DNA of 64,000 nt from Gemella sp. zg-570 (GCF_018866345.1 NZ_CP076443.1:519501-583500); one strand, 5' to 3'; numbered from the stretch's first letter, positions 39,012 through 47,984 are shown. Notes: generated from the sequence alone by a model not told the origin. A program made the numbers and translations.

Positions 39012-39048
39012 TAACTTCTAAATTTATAAACTTAAAAATTGGGTATAG

Positions 39049-39309
39049 GTGGAACTCGCCACCACCTATTACCATTATATAGTATTGGCGAGGGAAAGGC
39101 AATATATTTTTTTGGAAAATAAAATAAAAATTAGTGAAGCTAAAAAGCGGGCTAATAAAAAGTGGGATGAGAAAAACAAGGAAAGAAAGCTTTATATTTC
39201 TAAACGTTCTGTTGCTAGAAATTTTATTAAAAAGGTAATGGTTGATGAGGATTTAGAGGAATTTAAAAGGCTTTTTGAGGAGCGTTTAGGGCGAGGTAAG
39301 CTTGAGTAG
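39049..39309 (+). CDS. Charged phage protein, paralog of the 38.5-kb gene (start uncertain)
   Basis: The reading frame is open from GTG 39049, but that codon lies inside an inverted repeat; TTG 39085 or TTG 39112 is more likely. The C-terminal ~45 residues (KWDEKNKERKLYISKRSVARNFIKKVM...) are homologous to the protein at 38,548. Terminated by a strong hairpin just after the stop. Unknown function. Confidence 0.55.
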   Translation: MELATTYYHYIVLARERQYIFLENKIKISEAKKRANKKWDEKNKERKLYISKRSVARNFIKKVMVDEDLEEFKRLFEERLGRGKLE

Positions 39310-39323
39310 TTTTTTTGTTTTTT

Positions 39324-39348
39324 AAGGGGTAAAAACCCCTTTTTTTGT
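39324..39348 (+). terminator. Terminator
   Basis: AAGGGGT / ACCCCTT, then seven T. Confidence 0.88.
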
Positions 39349-39411
39349 TTTTTTTTATTTTTTTTTGAAAAAGTCTGGAAAAATTGGAAAAAATGGGGGT
39401 AAAATTGTATA

Positions 39412-39440
39412 ATAAGGAATTTCTACGGAGTATTCCTTAT
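39412..39440. other. Hairpin in a 350-bp non-coding stretch
   Basis: Perfect 9-bp stem ATAAGGAAT / ATTCCTTAT. The stretch 39,349-39,615 otherwise holds smaller inverted repeats (CCACTTTTTAAGTGG) and no gene. Confidence 0.55.
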
Positions 39441-39615
39441 AACAAGCTTTTTGGTTAATTTTTTAGTTTTTTCACTGTTAATTTCCCCACCTTTTTTGAA
39501 ATTATTTTACATAAATAAGGCCACTTTTTAAGTGGTTTTTATTTTGGGTTTTAGTCTTTGTTTATGATTTTTTTCTAGCCAGGGCTTTTGGGCTAACCTT
39601 TTAACCGACAAATCA

Positions 39616-39644
39616 TTTACATATGTATAAAAACTTGTTATAAT
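39616..39644 (+). promoter_or_regulatory. Promoter for locus C
   Basis: TTTACA - 17 - TATAAT (39,639-39,644), upstream of the decayed small ORF. Confidence 0.7.
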
Positions 39645-39695
39645 TTAGTTTTCAGTTAAAGGGGGGGATTTTTAGTGGCGTTTTAAAAAGAGGAC

Positions 39696-39845
39696 TTGAA
39701 AGGGAAATCAAGGGTTAAGTGGCATTTAGTTTTTACTAGGTGCTTTTTGTTTTGGTTTTTAATGGTCTAGTTTTAAGTGTTTAAAAAAGGCAAAATAAAA
39801 AACGCTAAGAGCTGCAACTCAAAGCGTAATAAAATAATTAAATAA
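39696..39845 (+). pseudogene. Decayed small hydrophobic/basic ORF (locus C), paralog of locus B
   Basis: From TTG 39696 (AGAGG just before) the 50-codon frame reads LKGKSRVKWHLVFTRCFLFW, FLMV-stop-F-stop-VF, then KKGKIKNAKSCNSKRNK. The tail is nearly the locus B tail, and total length equals locus B, so it is the same gene with TAG at codon 25 and TAA at codon 27. The antisense promoter and terminator remain intact. Confidence 0.65.
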
Positions 39846-39908
39846 TTTTAGGAGGTGGCTTTATATCTCCTTTGAGTATATTATACCATAAATTGTTGTT
39901 AAAAGCAA
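39802..39908 (-). ncRNA. Candidate antisense RNA, locus C
   Basis: Minus-strand promoter TTGCTT (39,908-39,903) - 17 - TATAAT (39,885-39,880). Minus-strand terminator ACGCTTTGAG / CTCTTAGCGT at 39,827-39,802 followed by TTTTTTATTTT. Expected RNA ~75 nt. An SD-like GGAGG/CTCC hairpin at 39,851-39,870 lies inside it. Confidence 0.6.
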
Positions 39909-39955
39909 GGTTAAAAAGGCTGGTTTTTTTACTGGTTTTTGGCAGTGTTTAGGGG

Positions 39956-40486
39956 GTGGTGTTTATTAGAGAGGATATTTCAAAGGATTTAGAAAGGGCG
40001 GCTTTGGATTTGATGGCAGGCTGGGCAACTGGCAGGAATAAGCAAAAGGCTTTTGTTTTAAATTTTGTGGCTAATGGTTTCCAAAATGCGGCTGATGCGG
40101 CTTTAAAGGCTGGTTTTTCTGCTAAGAATGCTAGAAAGCACGGGTCTTTTATGCTTAATAATAAAGCAAAATACGGACACATTGCAGAAGTTGTGGCAAA
40201 ATTACAAGCAATTTTCGATGAAAGGGCAGTCGAGCTTTCGGTTGCTTCTTGTTTGGAGATTAGGCAGTTTTGGAGTGATATTTTAAGGGGCAATGTAAAG
40301 GATGTGAAATTTATAGGTGTCGGGGAGGGTATCCAAAAGGTTATTGAGGTTAGCCCAGATTTGGCAACACGTCTTGCAGCTTCTGATAAGCTGGCAAAAT
40401 CTTATGCAATGTATAGTCAGAATATAAGCGTTAATTCCGATCCTAATGTTAATATTTCTTTTTTAGAGGTTGAACGCGATGAATAG
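39956..40486 (+). CDS. terS: Terminase small subunit
   Basis: A 176-residue DNA-recognition subunit of the packaging motor. The N-terminal part has an HTH-like region (NFVANGFQNAADAALKAGFSAKNARKHGS, read as NAADAALKAGFS) typical of terS; the C-terminal half is the oligomerisation/TerL-binding part (LRGNVKDVKFIG...ATRLAASDKLAKSYAM). GTG start at 39956. It overlaps terL. Confidence 0.85.
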   Translation: MVFIREDISKDLERAALDLMAGWATGRNKQKAFVLNFVANGFQNAADAALKAGFSAKNARKHGSFMLNNKAKYGHIAEVVAKLQAIFDERAVELSVASCLEIRQFWSDILRGNVKDVKFIGVGEGIQKVIEVSPDLATRLAASDKLAKSYAMYSQNISVNSDPNVNISFLEVERDE

Positions 40487-41786
40487 GGTAAGGGTTAATA
40501 AGCATTTTCGCCCTTTTTTGGAAGACTGGGAACACTATTTTTATGTTGTTGTTGGTGGTTATGGTTCTAGTAAGTCTTATAATACGGCTATTAAGTTAAT
40601 AAGTAAGGCTATAAGCGAACCTAATAGGCGTATTTTGGTTGTTCGTGAGGTTTACGAGACTATAAGGGAAAGTTGCTATAATCTCTTGCTTGAGGTTTGC
40701 TCTAGGTTGGGGCTTAAAGAAGGTTTGCATTTTAAAAAGAGGCAGTCGCCCTTGCAGATAACTTTTTTTAATGGCAGTGAGTTTATTTTTAAGGGTTGTG
40801 ATAATTCGCAAAAATTAAAGTCTATAAATGGGGTGTCTATTATCTGGGTTGAGGAGTGTACGGAAGTTAATTATGAGAGTATTAAGGAGCTTATCGGGCG
40901 TTTAAGGCATAATGTACAGTCTAACCACATTATTTATACTTCTAACCCCGTGAGTAAGAACTCTTGGCTTTACAGGCACTTTTTTATTGATGTAAACCCG
41001 GATAATCAAGAAAGGCTTGTTAAGCTAGACGATAGGGAGCTTTACGAGAAAAGGATTATAAAAAGGGGTAATGCATTTTATCATCATAGCGTTTGTGATG
41101 ATAATTATTTTTTGCCGTCTTCTTATATTGAACAACTTGACGATATGCAAAATTACGACAGGGATTTATGGCGAATAGCTAGGCGAGGTGAGTTTGGGGT
41201 GAATGGTAAAAAGGTACTGCCTCAAATTAAGCTTTTAAAGCCCGATGTGATGCTTTGCAAGATGGAAGAGATAAAAACACCTTTATATTTTAACGGGCTT
41301 GATTTTGGCTTTGTAACGTCTTATAACGCCCTTTTAAGAATGGTTGTTGATCATGATAATAAGGATTTATTCATTTATTGGGAGTATTATTCTAAGGATA
41401 AGACAGACGAGGAGATAGCAAGGGATATTGAGGAGTTTAGACAGACTGGCGAGCTTATTAAGGCTGATTCAGCAGAGCCTAAGGCGATAAGGTATTATAA
41501 GCAAAAGGGCTTTAATATTAAGGCTTGTAAGAAGTTTAAGGGGTCGAGAAATGTTTATACTAAAAAAGTTAAGAGGTTTAGAAATATTTTTATTTCTACA
41601 TCTTGCCCTAATGCTATTAAAGAACTTTGCGATTTGTCTTTTGCTGTAAATAGGGACGGTCAGCTTCTGGAGGATGAATTTAACATTGACGCCCACACAT
41701 TGTCGGCTATTTGGTACGGGCTGGATAATTACGAAGTGGCTAGTCTTAAGGTTTCTAAGTTTAAAGTAGGGGGTGTAAGTTTTTAA
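40479..41786 (+). CDS. terL: Terminase large subunit
   Basis: A 435-residue ATPase-nuclease that pumps DNA into proheads (PBSX/SPP1 type). Walker A is VVGGYGSSKSYN, Walker B is SIIWVEECTE with the coupling TSNPVS motif, and the RNase H-like nuclease has GLDFGF, KADSAEPKAI and NIDAHTLSAIWYGLD. ATG 40479 overlaps the terS stop; the TTG at 40470 would coincide with the ribosome site AGAGGTTG. Stop overlaps the portal frame. Confidence 0.95.
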   Translation: MNRVRVNKHFRPFLEDWEHYFYVVVGGYGSSKSYNTAIKLISKAISEPNRRILVVREVYETIRESCYNLLLEVCSRLGLKEGLHFKKRQSPLQITFFNGSEFIFKGCDNSQKLKSINGVSIIWVEECTEVNYESIKELIGRLRHNVQSNHIIYTSNPVSKNSWLYRHFFIDVNPDNQERLVKLDDRELYEKRIIKRGNAFYHHSVCDDNYFLPSSYIEQLDDMQNYDRDLWRIARRGEFGVNGKKVLPQIKLLKPDVMLCKMEEIKTPLYFNGLDFGFVTSYNALLRMVVDHDNKDLFIYWEYYSKDKTDEEIARDIEEFRQTGELIKADSAEPKAIRYYKQKGFNIKACKKFKGSRNVYTKKVKRFRNIFISTSCPNAIKELCDLSFAVNRDGQLLEDEFNIDAHTLSAIWYGLDNYEVASLKVSKFKVGGVSF

Positions 41787-41815
41787 TGGGATTTTGGAAT
41801 AAAAGGAGGTTGTTT

Positions 41816-43207
41816 ATGAGTTTTTTATTCGGGGATGATATGGAAAACTTGAACACTAAAAAGATAAAGTATTATGTCGATAGTTTTAAAAGCTCTGATA
41901 GGTATAAGTGGATGTTATTGGGTCAGAAGTATTACGACGTAGACAACGATTATAAGGACGCAAAGAACGCTTATAAGAAGCAAAATAAGGCTGATAATAG
42001 GCTTATTCACGCTAGCTATAAAAATATTGTTGATGAGAAGGTGTCTTTTTCTTTTTCTAAGGATTGCACTTTTCAATGTGATGATGTGGATTATATCCAC
42101 GATGTAAAAAAGGTTTTGGGCAAGTATTTTCAAAATGTTTTAGAAGAGTTGGCTTATGAAGCGTCTAATAAGGGGATTGCTTGGTTGCATCCTTATGTTG
42201 ATGAGGAGGGGGTATTTCGCTTAATGGTGGTACCGTCTGAGCAGTGCATCCCCATTTGGGAGGATGTAACACACGCTAGGCTTAATTCTTTTATTCGCTT
42301 TTATCCTGAGCAGGTTTGGCTGTTTAATGAATTAAAGACTTTTGAGCATTTGGAGGTTTGGACAAGTTCGGGGGTTACTCATTATAGGCTTGATGCGTCT
42401 TTAGGTGAGATTATGCAACTTGGGGATTTGTCTTATCCTTTACGTGTTGAAAATCAATTTTTTAATTGGTCAAGTGGTATTCCTTTTGTTGCTTTTAAGA
42501 ATAATCACCGTGAATTGTGCGATCTGAAATTTGTTAAGTCTATTGTTGATAATTACGACTTGACACGCTCAGAAGCTGCGAATTATATTCAAGAGGTTAA
42601 GAATATTATTTATGTCTTAAAGGGGTATAGTGGAGATAGCGATAACGTGGCTAAGCTTAGGGCTATGATTAATGACGAGCGTATTATTCTTTTAGATGCA
42701 GACGATACTGAAAGCAAGTCTGACGTGTCGGCTTTAACTCCTGAAATGGATATTACGGCCTTAAAAAATCATTATGAGCAGTTGAAAAGGGATATTATAG
42801 AGTATTCACAGTCTATTAATAGGGATTTGGACAAGTTCGGGTCAGCTCCTTCTGGGGTCGCTTTGAAGTTTTTATTTTCTGGTTTGGAGCTTAAAGCGGC
42901 TAAGTTTGAGCAGGAATTTTCTAAGGGTATTGATAAGCTTTTATTGTTTGTTAATGATTTTTTAAATGTTTCTAATGCTCCTGATGTTAACGTTGTTTTT
43001 GCCCACGATTTAGAAATTAATGAAAGTGAAGTTATCGCTAATTGTATTAATTCTAAGGGGCTTATTTCGGACGAGACTATACTGGCTAATCATCCTTGGG
43101 TTGTTGATTTTGAGCAGGAGCAAAAGAGGCTTAAGGAGCAAGAGGAAAAGGAAGAAAGCAAGCTTGAGAAAGATTTTAAAAGGGTAATGAGCGGTGAAGA
43201 CGAGTAG
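41816..43207 (+). CDS. Portal protein (SPP1 gp6-like)
   Basis: A 463-residue dodecameric portal through which DNA passes. Family features: NADNRLIHASYKNIVDEKVSFSF, the central crown-wing VVPSEQCIPIWED, LTPEMDITALKNHYEQLKRDIIEYSQ and the C-terminal charged EEKEESKLEKDFKRVMSGEDE. The strong AAGGAGG seven bases before ATG 41816 favours this start over ATG 41786. The last ~45 bases are copied at every tandem junction of the head module (45.95, 48.78, 58.27 kb). Confidence 0.92.
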   Translation: MSFLFGDDMENLNTKKIKYYVDSFKSSDRYKWMLLGQKYYDVDNDYKDAKNAYKKQNKADNRLIHASYKNIVDEKVSFSFSKDCTFQCDDVDYIHDVKKVLGKYFQNVLEELAYEASNKGIAWLHPYVDEEGVFRLMVVPSEQCIPIWEDVTHARLNSFIRFYPEQVWLFNELKTFEHLEVWTSSGVTHYRLDASLGEIMQLGDLSYPLRVENQFFNWSSGIPFVAFKNNHRELCDLKFVKSIVDNYDLTRSEAANYIQEVKNIIYVLKGYSGDSDNVAKLRAMINDERIILLDADDTESKSDVSALTPEMDITALKNHYEQLKRDIIEYSQSINRDLDKFGSAPSGVALKFLFSGLELKAAKFEQEFSKGIDKLLLFVNDFLNVSNAPDVNVVFAHDLEINESEVIANCINSKGLISDETILANHPWVVDFEQEQKRLKEQEEKEESKLEKDFKRVMSGEDE

Positions 43208-44579
43208 TAAGTATTTTGAAAACAGGGCAGCTAAAAACCAGTGGCAGACTTACTACAATACAGAAAAGCATAGTAAAAAGCTTATTGCCATATATGAAGA
43301 TTTGACAAGGTCTTTAGTTGATGAGCTTATGAAGGTAGAAGAACTTATAAGCAAAAAGGGCTTAAGTCGAAGTTTGGCTTATAGGTCTAAGTATTTAAGG
43401 CTTTTACAAAATAGGTATAAAAACGAGGTTTTGCTTTTAAGTAAGAAGGTAGATAAGATTTATTCTAATATTACTGACGATATAAGCCTTAAGACTTATG
43501 AGGATACTTCAAAGGAGCTTGGCTTTGATATTGTTTATAATGATTTGTCGGTTAAAAGGTTAGCCCAAAAGCCCTGGCTTGGTGCCAACTTTAAGACTAG
43601 GCTAGGCAAAAACCAGGCTGAGATGACAAAAAGATTATTCGAGACTTTGCAAGTTGGGCTTAATACTGGCTTGTCTGCTGTTGAAATGGCTATTCGTTTA
43701 AAAAATGGCGTTGATAGGGATTTTAACAAAATCATGCTACTTGTCAGAACTGAGGCTATGCATCATTTAAACCAGGTTAAATTACAGGCTTACAAAGACA
43801 GTAAGGTTGTAAAGAAATTAAAAGATGTTGTAACTTTAGACGATAGGACAAGCGAACAGTGTGCAGTCTGTGCTGGTAATATTTATGATATTGATAACGC
43901 CCCTATTCTTCCTAGACATCCTCGGTGTCGCTGTGTTCTGGTTGCTTATATTGATGTTGATAATCTGGCAAAACAGTTTGATAGGGAGGAAGCCTCAGTT
44001 AATAAGGCTTTACAAGCTGGCTCTGCTGGTGCTATAATTAAGAAAGAAATAGTCTATAAGATAGCTGATAAGGACACAGAAAAGAGGCTGCAAGAAGTTT
44101 CTGATGGGGTTTATAAAGCATTTAGTGGGGATCAAAAAGAAGCTATACGTTACTATACAGATAAAGATTCAGGAAAAATTAATAATTACCTAAGGAACAA
44201 AGACTTAAGCGATATAAAAAAACCAGATATTGAAGACAAGGTGAAAATACTAGATGAAATTTTAGAAAGTAATAATCTAGGCTATGATTTGAAATTATAC
44301 CGTTATACAGGCAAAGAAGAATTTAAGGCACTTCAAGAAGGTGATTTTTTTAAAAATTATTTCAGTACAAGCATAGATGAAAAAGCAACAAAACATTTTG
44401 ATCATGGCTATAAGTTTATTATCCAAGCCCCTGGGCAAACTAAGGGCTATTATATAGGCAAAAATTCAGAAAATGATTATGAAAAAGAATTTTTAGTGCA
44501 TAGAAATACAAGGTATAAAATATTAAATATAGATGAGAAAAAAGGAATATTGGAAATGGAGCTGTTAGAAGATGACTAA
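43194..44579 (+). CDS. MuF minor head protein with C-terminal ADP-ribosyltransferase toxin (copy 1)
   Basis: A 461-residue polymorphic toxin carried on a minor capsid protein. Residues ~1-265 are SPP1 gp7/MuF-like: helical N terminus, VRTEAMHHLNQVKLQAYKDS, LDDRTSEQC..C (Cys223, Cys226) and HPRCRC (His242, Cys245, Cys247), a probable zinc site. After FDREE the toxin domain has Arg370 (KLYRYTG), S391-T-S and E430-K-E, the R/STS/ExE triad of arginine-type mono-ADP-ribosyltransferases. GTG start lies in the portal tail, so it is coupled to portal. It is injected or released with phage DNA only by inference. Confidence 0.9.
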   Translation: MKTSSKYFENRAAKNQWQTYYNTEKHSKKLIAIYEDLTRSLVDELMKVEELISKKGLSRSLAYRSKYLRLLQNRYKNEVLLLSKKVDKIYSNITDDISLKTYEDTSKELGFDIVYNDLSVKRLAQKPWLGANFKTRLGKNQAEMTKRLFETLQVGLNTGLSAVEMAIRLKNGVDRDFNKIMLLVRTEAMHHLNQVKLQAYKDSKVVKKLKDVVTLDDRTSEQCAVCAGNIYDIDNAPILPRHPRCRCVLVAYIDVDNLAKQFDREEASVNKALQAGSAGAIIKKEIVYKIADKDTEKRLQEVSDGVYKAFSGDQKEAIRYYTDKDSGKINNYLRNKDLSDIKKPDIEDKVKILDEILESNNLGYDLKLYRYTGKEEFKALQEGDFFKNYFSTSIDEKATKHFDHGYKFIIQAPGQTKGYYIGKNSENDYEKEFLVHRNTRYKILNIDEKKGILEMELLEDD

Positions 44580-44988
44580 ATATAAAGATTATATCCAAAT
44601 GCAAGATGTGTCCCATTTTTGGCATTGGAAAGACTTATTAGAGGATAAAAAAGAAATATTAGAATACATTGAAGAAAAAAGAGAAAAATTTTTTAAAAGT
44701 CTTGACTGTGAGCCTAGCATGGAAAACTTGCTTAAGCTCTGCCCCTTGGTGCAAGGTGACGCTTATAAATTGGGCTTTTTAGTTAGCAAGGCTTACAGTC
44801 CCGAGGAGATAGAGGAGAAAAAAAGGTATTATTTATCTTTGGAGCCTCTGCCAGAAGCTAATGTACCTATAGGACTTTGGAAGTATAAGGTCGAGCGTAC
44901 ATTTAGGGGGGCTAGCTTTAACGATTACCCTGATTGGCATTTCTGCTGTTTGGATACTTACAGAAAATTAGGGCGATTTTATTTTTAG
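44572..44988 (+). CDS. Immunity protein for the ADP-ribosyltransferase, copy 1
   Basis: A 138-residue acidic protein (MTKYKDYIQMQDVSHFWHWK, EEIEEKKRYYLSLEPLPEA, YPDWHFCCLDTYRKLG). Overlaps the toxin end by 8 bases (ATGACTAA), so it is translated with it. Homologs follow every ADP-ribosyltransferase end in this region, which is the evidence for an immunity role; no named family recognised. Confidence 0.75.
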   Translation: MTKYKDYIQMQDVSHFWHWKDLLEDKKEILEYIEEKREKFFKSLDCEPSMENLLKLCPLVQGDAYKLGFLVSKAYSPEEIEEKKRYYLSLEPLPEANVPIGLWKYKVERTFRGASFNDYPDWHFCCLDTYRKLGRFYF

Positions 44989-45023
44989 GCTATTTTTAGG
45001 CTTAGGAACTTTTTATTAAAATT

Positions 45024-45159
45024 AAACACTTAGCTTTTGTTGGGTGTTTTTCTTTTGTCCTAGATATGACGCTAAACTGTCTTTTTCGTATGTCAAACGT
45101 TACTTGACAAGCTCTATTGTGGACTATACCACGTTAATAAATGTAAAGGAGAAAATAAA
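45024..45159 (+). repeat. Repeat R1 (before scaffold 1)
   Basis: 136-bp element: terminator AAACACTTAGC-TTTT-GTTGGGTGTTT, inverted repeat TGTCAA...TTGACA, a weak promoter-like TTGACA - 15 - TATACC, and AAAGGAG, which is the ribosome site of the scaffold gene. Nine copies in the array. Confidence 0.9.
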
Positions 45160-45696
45160 ATGAAAAGAGGATTTTTACAGGCTTTGGGTCTTGATGTTGA
45201 GGTTATAAACAAGATTATGGCAGAACATGGCAACACCATTAATTCGCTACAGTCTATTAATGAAAGTAACCAGGATACTATAAGAGATTTACAGGCTAGC
45301 TTAAAAGTTTTTGAAGGGGTTGATGTAGATGACTTGAAAAAGCAAATAGCAGATTTGCAAGAAGAGTCTGAAAGAAAGGTAAATGATTTAAAAATTCATT
45401 ATGCAATTGAAAGCGCCTTGTCTGGGGTTAAGCATAAGGAATTGTTGACTAAGCAGGTCGATATGTCAAAAATAAAGGTTGACAAGGAGGGCAAGGTCAA
45501 GGGTCTTGATGAGCAGGTAGCAGGTTTTAAGGAGACTTACAAAGAGTTTTTTATAAGCGAAGATGCTAATAAAATAACAGGCTACACGCCAGCAAATCCT
45601 GAGAGGCTAAATATTAGTAATAGTTATGACAGTCTTATAAATAAGGCTGATAGTATGTCGGCTGATGAAGTAGCCGATGTTTTTAAAAATTTATAA
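45160..45696 (+). CDS. Scaffold protein (GP20-like), copy 1
   Basis: A 178-residue prohead scaffold: long coiled coil from ~25 to 85 (NESNQDTIRDLQASLKVFEG...ADLQEESERKVND), then a C-terminal capsid-binding part ending SADEVADVFKNL. ATG follows AAAGGAG contributed by R1. Its product is identical to copy 3 (57,476). Confidence 0.88.
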   Translation: MKRGFLQALGLDVEVINKIMAEHGNTINSLQSINESNQDTIRDLQASLKVFEGVDVDDLKKQIADLQEESERKVNDLKIHYAIESALSGVKHKELLTKQVDMSKIKVDKEGKVKGLDEQVAGFKETYKEFFISEDANKITGYTPANPERLNISNSYDSLINKADSMSADEVADVFKNL

Positions 45697-45715
45697 ATAA
45701 GGAGATAAAGATATT

Positions 45716-46000
45716 ATGACAATAAGAAATTTTAAACCGACACTTTGGGAGGGGGCTTTACTTTCTCAATTTCACAGTGTGTCTATAGCTGACGCTATGG
45801 CAACTAAACCGACTGATATTCAGGGGGAAAAGGTAGTATTTACTAAGGTTAAAAAGGGGGCTGTAAATGATTATACAGGTTCTGTTAACTGGGCAGAGGT
45901 AGATACGGATATTGTAGAGATGACTTTTCCAAAGCAAAAGTATTTTGCAATTAAGCTTGAGAAAGATTTTAAAAGGGTAATGAGCGGTGAAGACGAGTAG
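45716..46000 (+). pseudogene. Capsid stub fused to the portal tail, copy 1
   Basis: The first ~80 residues equal the N terminus of the full major capsid (62,143), up to FAIKL; the frame then enters the portal tail (EKDFKRVMSGEDE) and stops. Fusion point AAGCTTGA 45,953-45,960. It preserves the ribosome site and GTG of the next MuF copy. A 94-residue product could be made and might disturb or tune capsid assembly, but it is not a complete capsid protein. Confidence 0.9.
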
Positions 46001-47373
46001 TAAGTATTTTGAAAACAGGGCAGCTAAAAACCAGTGGCAGACTTACTACAATACAGAAAAGCATAGTAAAAAGCTTATTGCCATATATGAAGATTTGACA
46101 AGGTCTTTAGTTGATGAGCTTATGAAGGTAGAAGAACTTATAAGCAAAAAGGGCTTAAGTCGAAGTTTGGCTTATAGGTCTAAGTATTTAAGGCTTTTAC
46201 AAAATAGGTATAAAAACGAGGTTTTGCTTTTAAGTAAGAAGGTAGATAAGATTTATTCTAATATTACTGACGATATAAGCCTTAAGACTTATGAGGATAC
46301 TTCAAAGGAGCTTGGCTTTGATATTGTTTATAATGATTTGTCGGTTAAGGTTAGCCCAAAAGCCCTGGCTTGTGCCAACTTTAAGACTAGGCTAGGCAAA
46401 AAACCAGGCTGAGATGACAAAAAGATTATTCGAGACTTTGCAAGTTGGGCTTAATACGGCTTGTCGCTGTTGAAATGGCTATTCGTTTAAAAAATGGCGT
46501 TGATAGGGATTTTAACAAAAATCATGCTACTTGTCAGAACTGAGGCTATGCATCATTTAAACCAGGTTAAAATTACAGGCTTACAAAAAGACATAAGGTT
46601 GTAAAGAAATTAAAAGATGTTGTAACTTTAGACGATAGGACAAGCGAACAGTGTGCAGTCTGTGCTGGGTAATATTTATGAATATTGATAACGCCCATAT
46701 TCTTCCTAGACATCCTCGGTGTCGCTGTGTTCTGGTTGCTTATATTGATGTTGATAATCTGGCAAAACAGTTTGATAGGGAGGAAGCCTCAGTTGATAAG
46801 GCTTTACAAGCTGGCTCTGGTGGTGCTATAATTAAGAAAGAAAAAGTCTATAAGATAGCTGATAAGGAGACAGAAGAGAGGCTGCAAGAAGTTTCTGATG
46901 GGGTTTGGTCTAGCTTGTCTGAAATTGAAAAAAGGGCTATAAGTGATTATACAGGGGACTATTCAGAAGTAACGAATACATACCTAAGAAACAAAGATTT
47001 AGGAGGAGTTAGAGACGCTAAAATTGAAGCTAGGGTGCAAGCCTTAGATGCAGTCTTAGAAAGTAATAGGCTAGGCTATGATTTGAAATTATATCGTTAT
47101 GTAAGCGAAGAAGAATTTAAGGCACTTCAAGAAGGTGATTATTTTAAAAATTATCTTAGTACGAGTATACACAGGACAAGAACAGAACATTTTGGTGATG
47201 GCTATAAGTTTATTATTCAAGCCCCTAAGCAAACTAAGGGCTATTATATAGGTAAAAATTCAGAAAATGATTATGAAAAAGAATTTCTAGTTCATAGAAA
47301 GACTAAATATAAAATATTAAATATAGATGAGGAAAAAGGAATATTGGAAATGGAGCTGTTAGAAGATGAATAA
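45987..47373 (+). pseudogene. MuF + ADP-ribosyltransferase toxin, copy 2, with multiple frameshifts
   Basis: Identical to copy 1 up to about 46,345, then at least eight one- or two-base indels between 46,345 and 46,690 (e.g. an extra A in AAAAAACC, lost T in AATACGGCTTG, extra A in ACAAAAATC) break the MuF domain. From 46,690 the frame is open again and encodes the zinc motif and a complete ADP-ribosyltransferase end with its own sequence (VSEEEFKAL, STS, EKEFLVHRK). Either a decayed copy or a patch of poor sequence; indels cluster in homopolymers and dropped bases, which favours the latter. Confidence 0.85.
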
Positions 47374-47803
47374 CTATAAAGATTATATCCAACTTAAAGA
47401 TGTTTCCCATTTTTGGTTTTGGGAAAATATATTTTCAGGAGATAAAAAAAGGGCGTCAGAATTTATAGAAAAAGAAAGAGAAAAGTTTTTTAAAAGTCTT
47501 GATTGTGAGCCTACTAGGGAAAACTTGCTTAAGCTCTGCCCCTTGGTGCAAGAAGAGGCTTATGAATTGGGCTTTTTAGTTAGCAAGGCTTACAGCCCTG
47601 AGGAAATAGAGGAGAAAAAAAGATATTATCTAGCCCTTGAGCCTTTGCCAGAGGCTAATTTAACTATAGGACGTTGGAAGTATAAGGTCGAACGTATATT
47701 TAGGGGGGCTAGCTTTAATGATTATCCAGATTGTAAATTTTGTTTACTGGATACTTATAGAAAATTGGGGCGATTTTCCCTTAAGGATTACAGCAAGATT
47801 TAG
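47366..47803 (+). CDS. Immunity protein, copy 2
   Basis: A 145-residue homolog of immunity 1 with a different N-terminal third (DVSHFWFWENIFSGDKKRAS) and an extended C terminus (SLKDYSKI). Overlaps the toxin 2 end by 8 bases. The variable residues presumably match its own toxin. Confidence 0.75.
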   Translation: MNNYKDYIQLKDVSHFWFWENIFSGDKKRASEFIEKEREKFFKSLDCEPTRENLLKLCPLVQEEAYELGFLVSKAYSPEEIEEKKRYYLALEPLPEANLTIGRWKYKVERIFRGASFNDYPDCKFCLLDTYRKLGRFSLKDYSKI

Positions 47804-47848
47804 GCTTATAGTATAATTACTTAGGCTTAGGAACTTTTTATTAAAATT

Positions 47849-47984
47849 AAACACTTAGCTTTTGTTGGGTGTTTTTCTTTTGTCCTGGATATGACGCTAA
47901 ACTGTCTTTTTCGTATGTCAAACGTTACTTGACAAGCTCTATTGTGGACTATACCACGTTAATAAATGTAAAGGAGAAAATAAA
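47849..47984 (+). repeat. Repeat R2 (before scaffold 2)
   Basis: Same as R1 except for a few substitutions (CCTGGATATG for CCTAGATATG). Confidence 0.9.

Larger units (their letters stand above)
43160..45952 (+). repeat. Tandem head-module unit 1
   Basis: From the AAGCTTGA in the portal gene to the same octamer in the first capsid stub: MuF-1, immunity, R1, scaffold 1 and the capsid 5' end. 2,793 bp. Confidence 0.9.

Noticed and set aside
43535..43735. Conserved 66-codon minus frame seen in three MuF copies
   Set aside because: It is a shadow of the duplicated MuF coding strand, not an independent gene.
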